From NCBI GenBank assembly GCA_000828835.1, contig AP014633.1, forward strand, positions 3,658,001 to 3,722,000: DNA of 64,000 nt. The letters are read 5' to 3'. Made by a program: the position numbers and the translations under genes. The stretch's first letter is position 1. Every line of letters starts with the position of its first letter. Shown piece after piece: positions 55,180-64,000 of this stretch. This DNA comes from Thioploca ingrica (GTDB lineage Bacteria > Pseudomonadota > Gammaproteobacteria > Beggiatoales > Beggiatoaceae). Below the pieces are notes generated by a model. The model worked only from the letters and a program-made list of their open reading frames with translations. It searched no databases and was not told where the DNA came from.

Positions 55180-58100
55180 TTATTCTAAAACCATCACCTC
55201 TAGCGGTTGCGCATTCAACACCACCGTTCCATCCGCCAAACGATAACCAAACTGAATCTCCAACTTACCTTTCGCTGGGAATTTACCACGATATAAACGA
55301 AGCGACTGCACCGATTCCAACGTGACTTGCTCTTTAAAAGCCACTAAATCCGACACATCACCATCCCAAGGTAACACTTTCCCCCGCGTATCAACCATAA
55401 AATACAGCGGCGGCTCCGTTTCGACCGCACGATAAGCGGCAGATAAAACCAAATCAACCACCTGACTGACCTGCCTCAAATCCGGGGCAATTCGACCCAT
55501 TACCTCCACCAAATCCGCGCGAGTCACCGTCAATTGCTGCTGAAACAGCTTCCCATCCGTAGCAAGACCACCCCCAAACTGGCTGCAAACTTCAATCGAT
55601 TTGCCGAGAACCATCGTGTCTAAACGGGGAAGCAATGGAACGATATCCGCCAACCGAGTCGGATTACAATACGTCGTTGGCTCGACAAACTGGACATTAT
55701 CTTCAAATACCACCTCCGCCGACCAAGTCACGTTCTTACCGATCTTCACATAAGCAAGATGGCTCCCGGATTGAATAGTCAAATCCTCCAATAAAGCCGG
55801 GGCCGCCGGATCACCCTGAATTTCACCTTGCAAATACCCACCGAGGAGATGAGTATCAGCGGCTAAGTGGACATCTTTAAAAACACCACCCATCAAACTA
55901 TTATTAATAATCTGACCGGCCAGCGTACCACCCGTTACTTGCACACCGACAAATTCAAAATCCATTAATGTGCCTTGATTAACGATATAGCCGCTCAACT
56001 TGCCACCTTTGAGAAGAGTATCCGGTTGAATCGTCACTTGCGAAACGAAGCCCTGATTATCAATCGTGCCGGCGAGTTGACCGCCAGATATTTTGGCATT
56101 AGACTCCAAAGTCACATCGGTGAGAATCTGTTCTTTGTTAATACAAGTCCAGTCAATGATACCGTCTGGGGTGACATGACAGCTATTGAGAGTGGGTTGC
56201 TCGACTACAATAACATTGTTATTACTAATTAATTTGTCTTCGTTACTTTCTTGTTCAGATTGATTACCAGCTGGTGTAACTGGATTACCATTACTTGCCG
56301 GTTTATTACCATCTGGTGCAACTTGATTACCATCACTAGACACGACTGGAATAGTAGTTAAGATGACTTCACTAGTTGAAGATACTTCCTGGTCAGCTTG
56401 TGACACGGCAGTGAATATGACTTTGTTACTGGCTGGAATAGTAAGGTCGATGGCTAGGTTAACTATATCTAATCCTTTGACTTCGACAGCGGCTAACTGG
56501 TTTAAAATATTGCCGGCGGAATCTTTGACGGTGAGGGTGTAATTATCGTCTTCTGGACCATTATTGGCAATAACTAACGGAATCGATAAAACTTCTCCAG
56601 GATTACCGAATAATTTGCTGGCGACAGTAAGCGAGACGTTACGCAAAATCTTGCTTGGACCGATAACAATATTTTCTGCGGCGATGTAATCTGATATCTT
56701 TTTACCAGAATCGATGAGGAGGTTATCAGTGAAGATTTGAACCTCTTTGGCGGTTAAAATCTGACCAGTGCTGTTCCTGAAATCAATCAATCCGCCTTTA
56801 CCGACAGCTAAGGTGAGAGTGCCGCTGGCTTCGATTACGGTGCCGCTGAGGTTGCTTAAATCCAGCGTCCAGTCATTGCCTCCGTAGATGGCGATGTCGC
56901 CTCCCTTTACGTGAGTTGCCGCACCGGCGAGAGAGATGACATTCGGTTCGATTTGGACGAATCCAGCTTGACCAGGTCTAGCACAACCTTGACCACCGAT
57001 CCCGGCTTCAGTAATACCACCATCGATATAAACATTCGGTAAGGAGACGAGCCAAAGATTACCACCGTTTCCGCCAGTTTGTTGACCTTGAGGATTACAA
57101 TTGCCACCTTTGCCGGCTAAGGCTTGAGCACCGTTTTGCACATAAAGATTACCGGGACCACCGAGTTTACCCCAAATTTGTGTTAATCCACCACGACCGC
57201 CTTCACCAGCGCCGGTGCCCAGGACGTTACCGCCATCTCCCGCTTGAATGCGCTTGGCGTTAGTATTGTTACGACCGAGAACGATGGCATCGCCACCAGG
57301 TGCGCCGTATTGAGAGCCATCGCCACCTTTGCCGGCAATGATTTCACCGGTATTGAGAACGGGTCCACCGGAACCTTCCCACCACCAATCGCCCAGTTTG
57401 CCGTATTTATCAAAGCCAGTTCCCACTTTGAGGAGGACACTCGCGCCGGGTTGAGCACAACCTTCGGTGCCGATGTTTGCTTGACTGCAAGCGGATTGTG
57501 TTTCATGGCGACCGTCTTTGCCGCGGATGAGACCGTGATTTTCGAGATAGTCGGTGGCTTGAATTTCTAAAGCTGTGCCTTGGTCATTTAGGCTTTCTAG
57601 GGTAGCGCCGGCTTGAACGCAGAGGGTTCTGATTTGGGCGAGTTCTTGACCGGTAACGGTATGTCCATTGTTAATGCGCACGACGTCGGTGGCGGTTGGG
57701 ATGGTTGCGGTTGACCAGGTGGTTGCGGCATCCCAACGTCCAGTTTGTATTGATTCGATGGTGATGTTGGCATCGCTACAATCCTTTGCTTCTTCAGCGA
57801 CACCTTTTAAAAGCGCTTCGGCAGTGAGATCGCCAGATGTGAGGGTTAAGTGAGCTTGTTTTTGACCAGCGGAAGTGGGTGACAACCAAACATTAATATC
57901 ACATTGAGTACCAGGAGGAAGAATATCGAGGGCAGTACACCACCAATTCTCCCAGGAAAACTCAGTGGCATTGTCGCCAGTCAGGGTGAAGTTGATGTTA
58001 TTGACTTTCAGATTAGCAGTTCCGGTATTCTTAATCGTAAAGCTCGATGATATTGAACCGTGACCAATAATAACGGTGCCGAAGTCATGTTCAGTGGGGG

Positions 58101-60606
58101 TGAGGTCTAATTGTGCTTGTCCCAATTTAACCGCTTTCGCTTGTAAAGCTACCGTAGGTACTGGCAATTCGGGATGGTCTAGTAATTTGAAGGTTAACTC
58201 GGCTTGTTTGTCTCCAGCGGTAGTGGGTTGAAAGACGGTGTTAAATTGGCAGTAGGAATAGGATTCTTTGCCATAACTAGAGGAATAACATTGCTTATCT
58301 TCAATTTTAAATTCCGCTGCATCTTGCCCAGCTACTTCAATTTTGTCTATATACAATTCACCACATTCTTGATTAACAATAAAAATAACCGTTTGGTTTA
58401 GTGTCAAGGAATTACCGATAAGAGCTGTACCAAAATTAGGTGATTTGGGATGGAGATAAAAAGCTTGTTGTTGAAAAATTTGTTGCTGAAAGGTAGTTGA
58501 GCAACTAGTACCACCAATAGGAATTTGCAAGGTTTCGGTGACTTTAGGTATAGTAATTTTAGTCGATTGAGTTCCTTCTACTTGTGGTTGGAAGTTGACT
58601 GTCACTTGGCAAGTGTCGGTGGGTGCCAGTGATTTGTTAGAACACGTGTCGTTATTGAGGTTAAAATTGGTGGAATTAGTTAGGGTTAGGAGTTGTAGTT
58701 GTGCATTACCATTACTGATATTAGAAATGGTGAAAGTTTGGCTAACTGGTTGACCTAAAGTAATGTTCCCGAAGTTATAAAATTGAGGATCAACTTTAAT
58801 ATCAGTGCTCGCAGTACCTCTCAAAAGGATATCAGTTGTGCTAATATTACTGGGCAAACTAAGTTTAGTTGATTCAATTCCTTCCGATTGTGGTTGGAAG
58901 TTAACTGTCACTTGACAAGTATTAGTAGGCGTTAGGAGTGTATTAGAACAAGTATCGTTACTAATCGCAAAGTCGGTAGTATTGGCCAAAGTAAATTGTT
59001 GAAATGGTATATCAGTATTACTTGTATTAGAAACCGTGAAAGTTTGACTAGCTAGTTGACCTAGACTAATTTTCCCAAAATCATAAGATTGAGGAGTAAC
59101 TTGGAAATTGAGCTTAGCAGTCCCAGTTAGAAGAACATTGAGTTTAGCAGTATCGGTGAGTAAAAGGAGTTTACTTGATTTAACTCCTTCTACTTGAGGT
59201 TGAAAACGAACAGTTACCTGACAAGTACTAGCAGGTGCGAGAAGGGTATTGGAGCAGGTATCATTATCAAGTACAAAGTCAGTGCTGTTGTCTAAACTGA
59301 GTTGTTGAAATGGTATATTCGTGTTATCTGTATTAGAAACCGTAAAAGTTTGGTCAAGTGGTTGACCTAAAGTCACTTCTCCGAAGTCGTGAGATCGGGG
59401 AGTAATTTGGAAATTAATGCTAGCAATGCCGGTCAAAGGAATATCGATTGTGGTGATATCACTGTCTAAGGTGAGTTTAGTTGGTTGATTCCCTTCCATT
59501 TGTGGTTGAAAATCAACAGTGACTTGGCAAGTGTTAGCAGGTGCAAGAAGAGTATTGGAACAGGTATCGTTATTAAGGGCAAAATCAGTGGTGTTAGCCA
59601 AAGTGAATTGTTGAAATTGCGTATCCGTATTACCCGTATTAGAAACCGTGAAAGTTTGACTGATTTGTTGACCTAGAGTGATGTTCCCGAAGTCGTAAGA
59701 TGAGGGGTTGATTTTAGTTTTCTGTCGGCAATTAGTACAATAAAAAATGTTAGTGCCTGCAGTAAAAATATTGCCTTCTGAACTTAACCAGATGGTAGTT
59801 AAGCCACCTATTCTATTGGTCATTTTCATCCAGGTATCGCCATCATAATAGAGGATTGTGCCATCAAAACCGACTACAAACACATCACTGCTGGAACTGC
59901 CCCAAATTCCAGAAACCCAGGAAGAAATCCCACTGTTCATAGCAGTCCACTGTTTACCGTCGTAGTGGAGAATCGTACCACCTTCTCCTACCGCAAAGAC
60001 ATCGTTGCTAGAACTTCCCCAGATGTCATGAATCCAGGTAGAAATCTTACTATCCATGGTAGACCATTGGTTACCATCATAGTGGAGAATGGTACCACCC
60101 TCTCCTACTGCAAATACATCGCTGCTGGAACTACCCCAGACATCAGAAAGAGTAAAATCAGTTCCACTGTTCATGGTTGTCCATTGGTTACCATTATAGT
60201 GAAGAGTAGTACCATTTCCTCCTACTGCAAACACATCACTATCTGAACTACCCCAGATGCCAGAAAGCCAACTGAAAGTTCCATTCATAGCGCTCCACTG
60301 ATTGCCATTATAATAAAGAATTATACTCCTTTCTTCTCCCATTATTCTTCCTACCGCAATCACATTCTTGTTAGAAGTACCCCAGATACCTCTCAGATCA
60401 TAGTAATTTGTATTCATTTCGCTCCAACTGGAACCATCATAATGAAAGATGGCACCGTATCCTACAGCAAATACATCATTTTCAGCACTTCCCCATATAG
60501 CTTGAAGTTCAGTTGCCGAAGGATATTGTTCTTCCCACCCGGCCGCCTGAACCACGGCAAGAAATAGATTTAACCAGATAAATAAGCTACTGATATAACG
60601 TTTCAT
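55180..60606 (-). CDS. Giant exported propeller/anchor-D/solenoid protein
   Basis: 1808 residues. Signal peptide of about 21 residues (NLFLAVVQA/AGWEEQ). Six full and one partial repeats of IWGSSSSDVFAVGEGGTILH..YDGNQW (about 30-300) should form a seven-bladed propeller. Six HYDIN/choice-of-anchor-D-like repeats with paired cysteines follow (about 305-930, SYDFGNITLGQ ... NDTCSNTLLAPANTC), then a G8-like segment (about 943-1000, GRWDAATTWS), a glycine-rich region (1055-1182), a CARDB-like domain (1322-1418), a DGNQ/PAGN linker, and a beta-solenoid-like repeat (1482-1638, ISGGQLAGTI, LKGGKLSGYI, VTGGTLAGQI). The last about 115 residues match the C-terminal module of the two giant proteins at 1-14.6 kb (GYRLADGTVVLNAQPLEVMV). 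Probably a surface or matrix protein. A palindrome array lies upstream. Confidence 0.87.
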   Translation of the reverse strand: MKRYISSLFIWLNLFLAVVQAAGWEEQYPSATELQAIWGSAENDVFAVGYGAIFHYDGSSWSEMNTNYYDLRGIWGTSNKNVIAVGRIMGEERSIILYYNGNQWSAMNGTFSWLSGIWGSSDSDVFAVGGNGTTLHYNGNQWTTMNSGTDFTLSDVWGSSSSDVFAVGEGGTILHYDGNQWSTMDSKISTWIHDIWGSSSNDVFAVGEGGTILHYDGKQWTAMNSGISSWVSGIWGSSSSDVFVVGFDGTILYYDGDTWMKMTNRIGGLTTIWLSSEGNIFTAGTNIFYCTNCRQKTKINPSSYDFGNITLGQQISQTFTVSNTGNTDTQFQQFTLANTTDFALNNDTCSNTLLAPANTCQVTVDFQPQMEGNQPTKLTLDSDITTIDIPLTGIASINFQITPRSHDFGEVTLGQPLDQTFTVSNTDNTNIPFQQLSLDNSTDFVLDNDTCSNTLLAPASTCQVTVRFQPQVEGVKSSKLLLLTDTAKLNVLLTGTAKLNFQVTPQSYDFGKISLGQLASQTFTVSNTSNTDIPFQQFTLANTTDFAISNDTCSNTLLTPTNTCQVTVNFQPQSEGIESTKLSLPSNISTTDILLRGTASTDIKVDPQFYNFGNITLGQPVSQTFTISNISNGNAQLQLLTLTNSTNFNLNNDTCSNKSLAPTDTCQVTVNFQPQVEGTQSTKITIPKVTETLQIPIGGTSCSTTFQQQIFQQQAFYLHPKSPNFGTALIGNSLTLNQTVIFIVNQECGELYIDKIEVAGQDAAEFKIEDKQCYSSSYGKESYSYCQFNTVFQPTTAGDKQAELTFKLLDHPELPVPTVALQAKAVKLGQAQLDLTPTEHDFGTVIIGHGSISSSFTIKNTGTANLKVNNINFTLTGDNATEFSWENWWCTALDILPPGTQCDINVWLSPTSAGQKQAHLTLTSGDLTAEALLKGVAEEAKDCSDANITIESIQTGRWDAATTWSTATIPTATDVVRINNGHTVTGQELAQIRTLCVQAGATLESLNDQGTALEIQATDYLENHGLIRGKDGRHETQSACSQANIGTEGCAQPGASVLLKVGTGFDKYGKLGDWWWEGSGGPVLNTGEIIAGKGGDGSQYGAPGGDAIVLGRNNTNAKRIQAGDGGNVLGTGAGEGGRGGLTQIWGKLGGPGNLYVQNGAQALAGKGGNCNPQGQQTGGNGGNLWLVSLPNVYIDGGITEAGIGGQGCARPGQAGFVQIEPNVISLAGAATHVKGGDIAIYGGNDWTLDLSNLSGTVIEASGTLTLAVGKGGLIDFRNSTGQILTAKEVQIFTDNLLIDSGKKISDYIAAENIVIGPSKILRNVSLTVASKLFGNPGEVLSIPLVIANNGPEDDNYTLTVKDSAGNILNQLAAVEVKGLDIVNLAIDLTIPASNKVIFTAVSQADQEVSSTSEVILTTIPVVSSDGNQVAPDGNKPASNGNPVTPAGNQSEQESNEDKLISNNNVIVVEQPTLNSCHVTPDGIIDWTCINKEQILTDVTLESNAKISGGQLAGTIDNQGFVSQVTIQPDTLLKGGKLSGYIVNQGTLMDFEFVGVQVTGGTLAGQIINNSLMGGVFKDVHLAADTHLLGGYLQGEIQGDPAAPALLEDLTIQSGSHLAYVKIGKNVTWSAEVVFEDNVQFVEPTTYCNPTRLADIVPLLPRLDTMVLGKSIEVCSQFGGGLATDGKLFQQQLTVTRADLVEVMGRIAPDLRQVSQVVDLVLSAAYRAVETEPPLYFMVDTRGKVLPWDGDVSDLVAFKEQVTLESVQSLRLYRGKFPAKGKLEIQFGYRLADGTVVLNAQPLEVMVLE

Positions 60607-60775
60607 TATGGATTTCTCCTTGGTAAACTCGGCCTACCGATATTTTCTATCAACTTTACTCTTGCCAACCTTGAGAAATGGCAAAAGTTTTAGCTAATAG
60701 CTATTAGTTATAGTTCAAATTACATGATTTGTCGTTTACTATTTTGTCCAATTGGAAAAGTAATTTGCGTCTGGA

Positions 60776-60927
60776 AATTTGACAAAAGTGTCAAATTGAC
60801 TAAAAAAGTCATTCCGTTAATTTGACAAAACTGTCAAATTAGTAGTTGGAGAAGGCAATTGAATTTGACAGAAATGTCAAATGGGTGGTTGGAGAGGGTC
60901 AGTTGAATTTGACACCGTTGTCAAATT
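60776..60927. promoter_or_regulatory. Array of four evenly spaced palindromes (operator-like)
   Basis: AATTTGACA-N4-TGTCAAAT palindromes begin at 60776, 60819, 60862 and 60906 (spacing 43, 43, 44). Three have perfect 9-bp arms or better; the third has 8. Spacer centres differ (AAAG, AAAC, GAAA, CCGT). The DNA between the palindromes is 21-22 bases, and the last two intervals resemble each other (GTTGGAGA), so the unit has been duplicated. The period is close to four helical turns, placing all sites on one DNA face. It lies 170-320 bases upstream of the giant gene at 60606. Confidence 0.6.
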
Positions 60928-61060
60928 AGAGAGCTAAATTTTATATAACTGATTATTTATTAATAATTTTTTATTTATAAGCCAGGTAGGGTGTGCATTG
61001 CCCACCTTGATGGAGATGAATGATGGTAATGGTTGGGGTGCGGTACACATCCTACGCTCG

Positions 61061-61187
61061 CTAATATAACATTTCATCATAGATTTCTCCTTTGTAAGCC
61101 CAACCTACCAATATTTTCTATCAACTTCACATATCGCCAACCTTATGGATCGGCAAAAGTTTTAGCTGATAGCTATTAGTTATAGTA
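61061..61187. repeat. Duplicated 5' end/leader of the giant gene
   Basis: 61061-61187 resembles 60590-60715: both carry ATTTCTCC (ribosome-binding complement), AATATTTTCTATCAACTT or CGATATTTTCTATC, GGCAAAAGTTTTAGCT and AGCTATTAGTTATAGT. On the minus strand the copy keeps ATG and a site complementary to GGAGAAA, starting MKCYIS (compare MKRYIS in the intact gene), then runs into unrelated sequence. Confidence 0.65.
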
Positions 61188-61255
61188 ACCTGTAGGATGC
61201 GGTGAGCTGGCGAACCACATCAATCATGCTGAGACAACGTGTTATGAAGAAGCTG

Positions 61256-61969
61256 TTAATAAATCTTGGGTTTAAACTCCTCATCGTTTAAAATCTCCAT
61301 ATTTTCACCTTTCTGCCCTAAAATGAAAAATCCTTGTCGGTAAGCATATTTGGCAACATCTTCATGAATAACAGCGCCGGCTACTGCGCCCAGGAGTTTG
61401 GCATCGCTATAACGTGGAAATAAGATTTTAAATTTTTCTAACCGTTCTCGATGTTCTTTGACATCGTCAACACTTAAAAAACTTTTCACTTCAATCGCCA
61501 CACAATATTCGTCGTTAGTCACCAGCAAATCAATTTCAGCCGATAACCCGTTGCGGTTGCTCGTCAAGTTGTGATGCACTTCATGAACAACCAACCCCCG
61601 TTGTTGAAAGAGTCGCACCACCGCTGGTTTCACCATACTTTCAACAAATTCCCCCCAGCGACCACCGAGTTGTCCAATCGCTTGGTTGACTTTACTAATT
61701 TTCTTGTCCGTTTCTTGAAATTTGCGATCAGTTTCTTGAAATTTGCGATCAGTTTCTTGAAATTTGCGATCGGTTTCTTGAAATCTGCGATCGGTTTCTT
61801 GGAATTTGCGATCGGTTTCTTGAAATCTGCGATCGGTTTCTTGAAATTTGCGATCGGTTTCTTGAGAAAGCTCATGGAAGAAGTGTTTGAGTTCTTGAAT
61901 TTCACGGTCGGTTTTTTCAAACAGTTTCCATACGCGCTCAAAACCATCGTAAATAATTTGTTCGTTCAT
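61256..61969 (-). CDS. Coiled-coil protein with PD-(D/E)XK-like C-terminal domain (DUF3782-like)
   Basis: 237 residues. The N-terminus (1-45) precedes seven or more FQETDRK/FQETDRR heptads (about 38-95), then a globular domain: GGRWGEFVESMVKPAVVRLF, LSAEIDLLVTNDEYCVAIEV and KSFLSVDDVKEH, the D..ExK arrangement of a restriction-endonuclease-like fold. I recall such proteins as common in large sulfur bacteria and cyanobacteria. The DNA of the heptads is a 21-bp tandem repeat, likely variable in copy number. Nuclease activity is unproven. Confidence 0.75.
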   Translation of the reverse strand: MNEQIIYDGFERVWKLFEKTDREIQELKHFFHELSQETDRKFQETDRRFQETDRKFQETDRRFQETDRKFQETDRKFQETDRKFQETDKKISKVNQAIGQLGGRWGEFVESMVKPAVVRLFQQRGLVVHEVHHNLTSNRNGLSAEIDLLVTNDEYCVAIEVKSFLSVDDVKEHRERLEKFKILFPRYSDAKLLGAVAGAVIHEDVAKYAYRQGFFILGQKGENMEILNDEEFKPKIY

Positions 61970-62034
61970 TATTAGACTCCTAATTGATTAGTCTCTTCAG
62001 CACTTTTTTTACATCTCACCACAAAGAATAGACT

Positions 62035-62152
62035 CAATCAGATAAATAAACTACTGATATAACGAGTTATGAAGAAGAAGTTAATAAATTTTCGGTTTAA
62101 ACTCCTCATCGTTTAAAATCTCCATATTTTCACCTTTCTACCCTAAAATGAA
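62035..62152 (-). pseudogene. Composite relic: signal-peptide fragment fused to a duplicate 3' end
   Basis: 62035-62063 repeats the giant gene's signal-peptide codons (RYISSLFI then TGA on the minus strand). 62063-62152 repeats the 3' end of the coiled-coil gene (FILG, stop where the intact copy has Gln, then KGENMEILNDEEFKPKIY). It is therefore a dead remnant of a recombination or duplication involving both flanking genes. Confidence 0.6.
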
Positions 62153-62268
62153 AATGGTTGGTGTGTGTGGTGCACACCCTGCTTGGCTGCTGTTGCTCAA
62201 CCTATTCTACGATGGCTTAATCGAAAAAGCCGGAGTGAGTACCAGTCCGTAACTTAATAGCCGTGATC

Positions 62269-64000
62269 CTACACTACTTTACTCAACTCCTCTAACGAGG
62301 TAATCGGCGCACGACATTGATGTCCCGTACAAACATAAGCGACTGCTGAACCTTGTGGCTTTTTTTCTGCTAATAAACCGGGTAAATCCGGCACTGGGTT
62401 TGGAATAGCAAGACAAAAACGGTGGGGTGCATAGGCTTGTTGACATACGGCTTGCCAAGTCGTTAATACTTCTGGCTCACCTCGTAAAATAATAATCTGT
62501 GGTGGAAATAAGTAATCTTCTAAAGCAGATAATAAAGTCGCGTGAGGGGAAGCGGCTTGTTGCAACAAAGACCAACTGGCTTGGAGAGTTTGTTCTGCGG
62601 CTTGAAGATAACGTTGTTCTCCTAAAATATGTCCTAAGCGCCCTAATGCCAATGCCGCAACGCCATTACCACTGGGCAGGGAATCATCCGCAAAAGATTT
62701 TGGTCGTGAAATCAGTGGCTCATGATGATGGGCAGTGAAATAAAAGCCACCTTGTTTGGTATCAGCAAACTCGGTTAATAACACTTCCGCTAAAGCTATC
62801 GCCAAATTCAGATCACCATCACGCCACCGGGCTTGTAATAAACTTAAAACCGCCTCGAGTAACAACGCATAATCGTCTAAATAGGCATTCAGTTTGGCTT
62901 GACCGGCTTTATAGGTCACTAACAAACGTCCATTAACCCATAACTTATTTTTAATAAAGTCCAACGCTTGCTCAGCCGCTCGTAAATAATCTGGACGAGC
63001 GAAAATGCGTCCGACAGTTGCTAATCCTTTAATCATTAAAGCATTCCAGGCGGTTAACATTTTCTCATCCCGTCCTGGTGGGATTCGCTGTTGGCGATTT
63101 TGGAATAAAATGGTTTTAGCTTGCGCTAACTGGATTGCCATTTCGATTACCGGTAAATTAAAATGTTGAGCAGTCTCTTCTAATTCATGATAAACATGTA
63201 AATGCCAATGCCCTTCAAAATTAGCGGGACGGTTTAACCCAAAATAGTAGGCAAAGGGAGAATATAAATTTTCATTCAGTAGCTCTCTGATTTGGTCTCG
63301 CGTCCACAGATAGAATTTACCTTCGTCTCCTTCAGAATCAGCATCCAGCGTCGAATAAAAGCCACCTTCTGGTGAACGCATGTCTCGTAGTACCCAAGCG
63401 GCTGTTTCTAAAGCAATCTGTTCGAATAACGGGTTATGAGTTAATTGCCAAGCTTCACTGTACAGCGTTAAAAATGGCCCATTGTCATACAACATTTTTT
63501 CAAAATGCGGAATGGTCCAAGCCTCATCAACTGAATAGCGGCAAAATCCACCACCGAGTTGATCATAAATCCCGCCAAAGGCCATTTTTTTGAGCGTCAA
63601 TACCGCCATCTCTAAGCCTTCTTTATCGGGATTACCTTGTTGGGCGGTGATTTGGTAGTGATGTAATAACCGTTCGATATTAAATAAATGTGGAAATTTA
63701 GGCGCTTGACCGAAACCACCATAATTGCGATCAAAGTTTTGCGCTAATTCCTCACGGGCTTGATTAAGCGGTTCAGCATCAAGCCGTTGTTCTGGATTGA
63801 TTATAATCGTTTCATCACTCGTAAAAGCTTCGGTCAAGGCTTGTTGATGTTGAGTAACTTGTTGAGGATATTGACGATAAAAAGCCGCGACTTTTTTTAA
63901 CAATTCAATGAATGCGGGCATCCCATAACGCGGTTGTGGTGGGAAATAGGTGCCACCAAAAAAAGGGTATTGATCTTCCGGACTTAAAAACATCGTTAAA
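62269..64000 (-). CDS. YyaL-type (DUF255) thioredoxin-domain protein, C-terminal part
   Basis: At least 577 codons; the gene continues past the window end. The first residues visible (LTMFLSPEDQYPFFGGTYFP) are the middle of the thioredoxin-like domain, and the CxxC-type motif is outside. The remainder is an alpha/alpha barrel resembling N-acylglucosamine 2-epimerases (GGIYDQLGGGFCRYSVDEAW, IPHFEKMLYDNGPFLTLYSE, GFYSTLDADSEGDEGKFYLW, MLTAWNALMIKGLA). The family is conserved from bacteria to human SPATA20; its function is poorly known, possibly redox-linked. The internal ATG at 63993 is not the start. Confidence 0.9.
   Translation of the reverse strand, partial: LTMFLSPEDQYPFFGGTYFPPQPRYGMPAFIELLKKVAAFYRQYPQQVTQHQQALTEAFTSDETIIINPEQRLDAEPLNQAREELAQNFDRNYGGFGQAPKFPHLFNIERLLHHYQITAQQGNPDKEGLEMAVLTLKKMAFGGIYDQLGGGFCRYSVDEAWTIPHFEKMLYDNGPFLTLYSEAWQLTHNPLFEQIALETAAWVLRDMRSPEGGFYSTLDADSEGDEGKFYLWTRDQIRELLNENLYSPFAYYFGLNRPANFEGHWHLHVYHELEETAQHFNLPVIEMAIQLAQAKTILFQNRQQRIPPGRDEKMLTAWNALMIKGLATVGRIFARPDYLRAAEQALDFIKNKLWVNGRLLVTYKAGQAKLNAYLDDYALLLEAVLSLLQARWRDGDLNLAIALAEVLLTEFADTKQGGFYFTAHHHEPLISRPKSFADDSLPSGNGVAALALGRLGHILGEQRYLQAAEQTLQASWSLLQQAASPHATLLSALEDYLFPPQIIILRGEPEVLTTWQAVCQQAYAPHRFCLAIPNPVPDLPGLLAEKKPQGSAVAYVCTGHQCRAPITSLEELSKVV

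Noticed and set aside
60776..60927. Reading the palindrome array as a small CRISPR
   Set aside because: Repeats are only 22 bp with variable centres, the intervals (21-22 bases) resemble one another instead of being unique, and no cas genes are present.

Overview
The window looks like chromosome from a large, gene-family-rich gammaproteobacterium of moderate-to-low GC. My best guess is the sulfur-oxidising Beggiatoa/Thioploca/Thiomargarita group. This is inferred from gammaproteobacterial housekeeping genes (mnmE, ffh, recC, manC, gltD, serC/serA, a QseBC/PmrAB-like two-component pair), nitrogen-fixation accessory genes, a CbbO/NorD-type protein, giant exported multidomain proteins, and many dispersed small palindromic repeats. 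I saw no rRNA, tRNA or CRISPR array, and no prophage.

Layout. (1) 1-14.6 kb: two tandem paralogous giant exported proteins (about 3119 and 1666 aa) built from cadherin/CshA-like, DUF11-like, InlB-like, Calx-beta and anchor-like modules. (2) 14.7-23.5 kb: a TumA/TumE-like toxin-antitoxin pair, manC, gltD, a serC-serA pair, a retropepsin-like protease, and a convergent sensor kinase/response regulator operon. (3) 23.5-28.8 kb: a repeat-rich accessory stretch with an exported protein of 12 thrombospondin-type-3 repeats, a frameshifted small gene and a decayed IS630-family transposase. (4) 28.8-43.5 kb: a membrane histidine kinase, mnmE, a periplasmic coiled-coil protein, a VWA (CbbO/NorD-like) protein, an exported Cys-containing protein, then on the minus strand an ABC-F ATPase, ffh, a tetrapyrrole-methylase-fold protein closely resembling borosin peptide N-methyltransferases, and recC. 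(5) 44-50.8 kb: a protein made of six-residue EEQKRL-type repeats; an overlapping minus-strand cluster of thiG, nadE, two paralogous lipoproteins and a small methyltransferase-like protein; a Uma2 protein; two broken genes (GlcG-like and hicA) and an intact hicB. (6) 50.9-53.4 kb: nifV, a TPR-like protein, nifW and nifZ on the minus strand. (7) 53.9-64 kb: an alpha-helical-toroid-like protein, a third giant exported protein (1808 aa) with a propeller, six HYDIN/anchor-D-like repeats and a solenoid, a striking array of four evenly spaced palindromes upstream of it, a coiled-coil PD-(D/E)XK-like protein, and the C-terminal part of a YyaL-type thioredoxin-domain protein cut by the window end.

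The most interesting items are the borosin-like methyltransferase with no visible precursor peptide, the 43-44 bp-period operator-like palindrome array with relatives near the two-component operon, and a C-terminal module of unknown function shared by all three giant exported proteins. Several small genes appear to be decaying in place: IS630, hicA, the GlcG-like gene, a frameshifted small gene, a small gene with an internal stop, and copies of gene ends around 61-62 kb.
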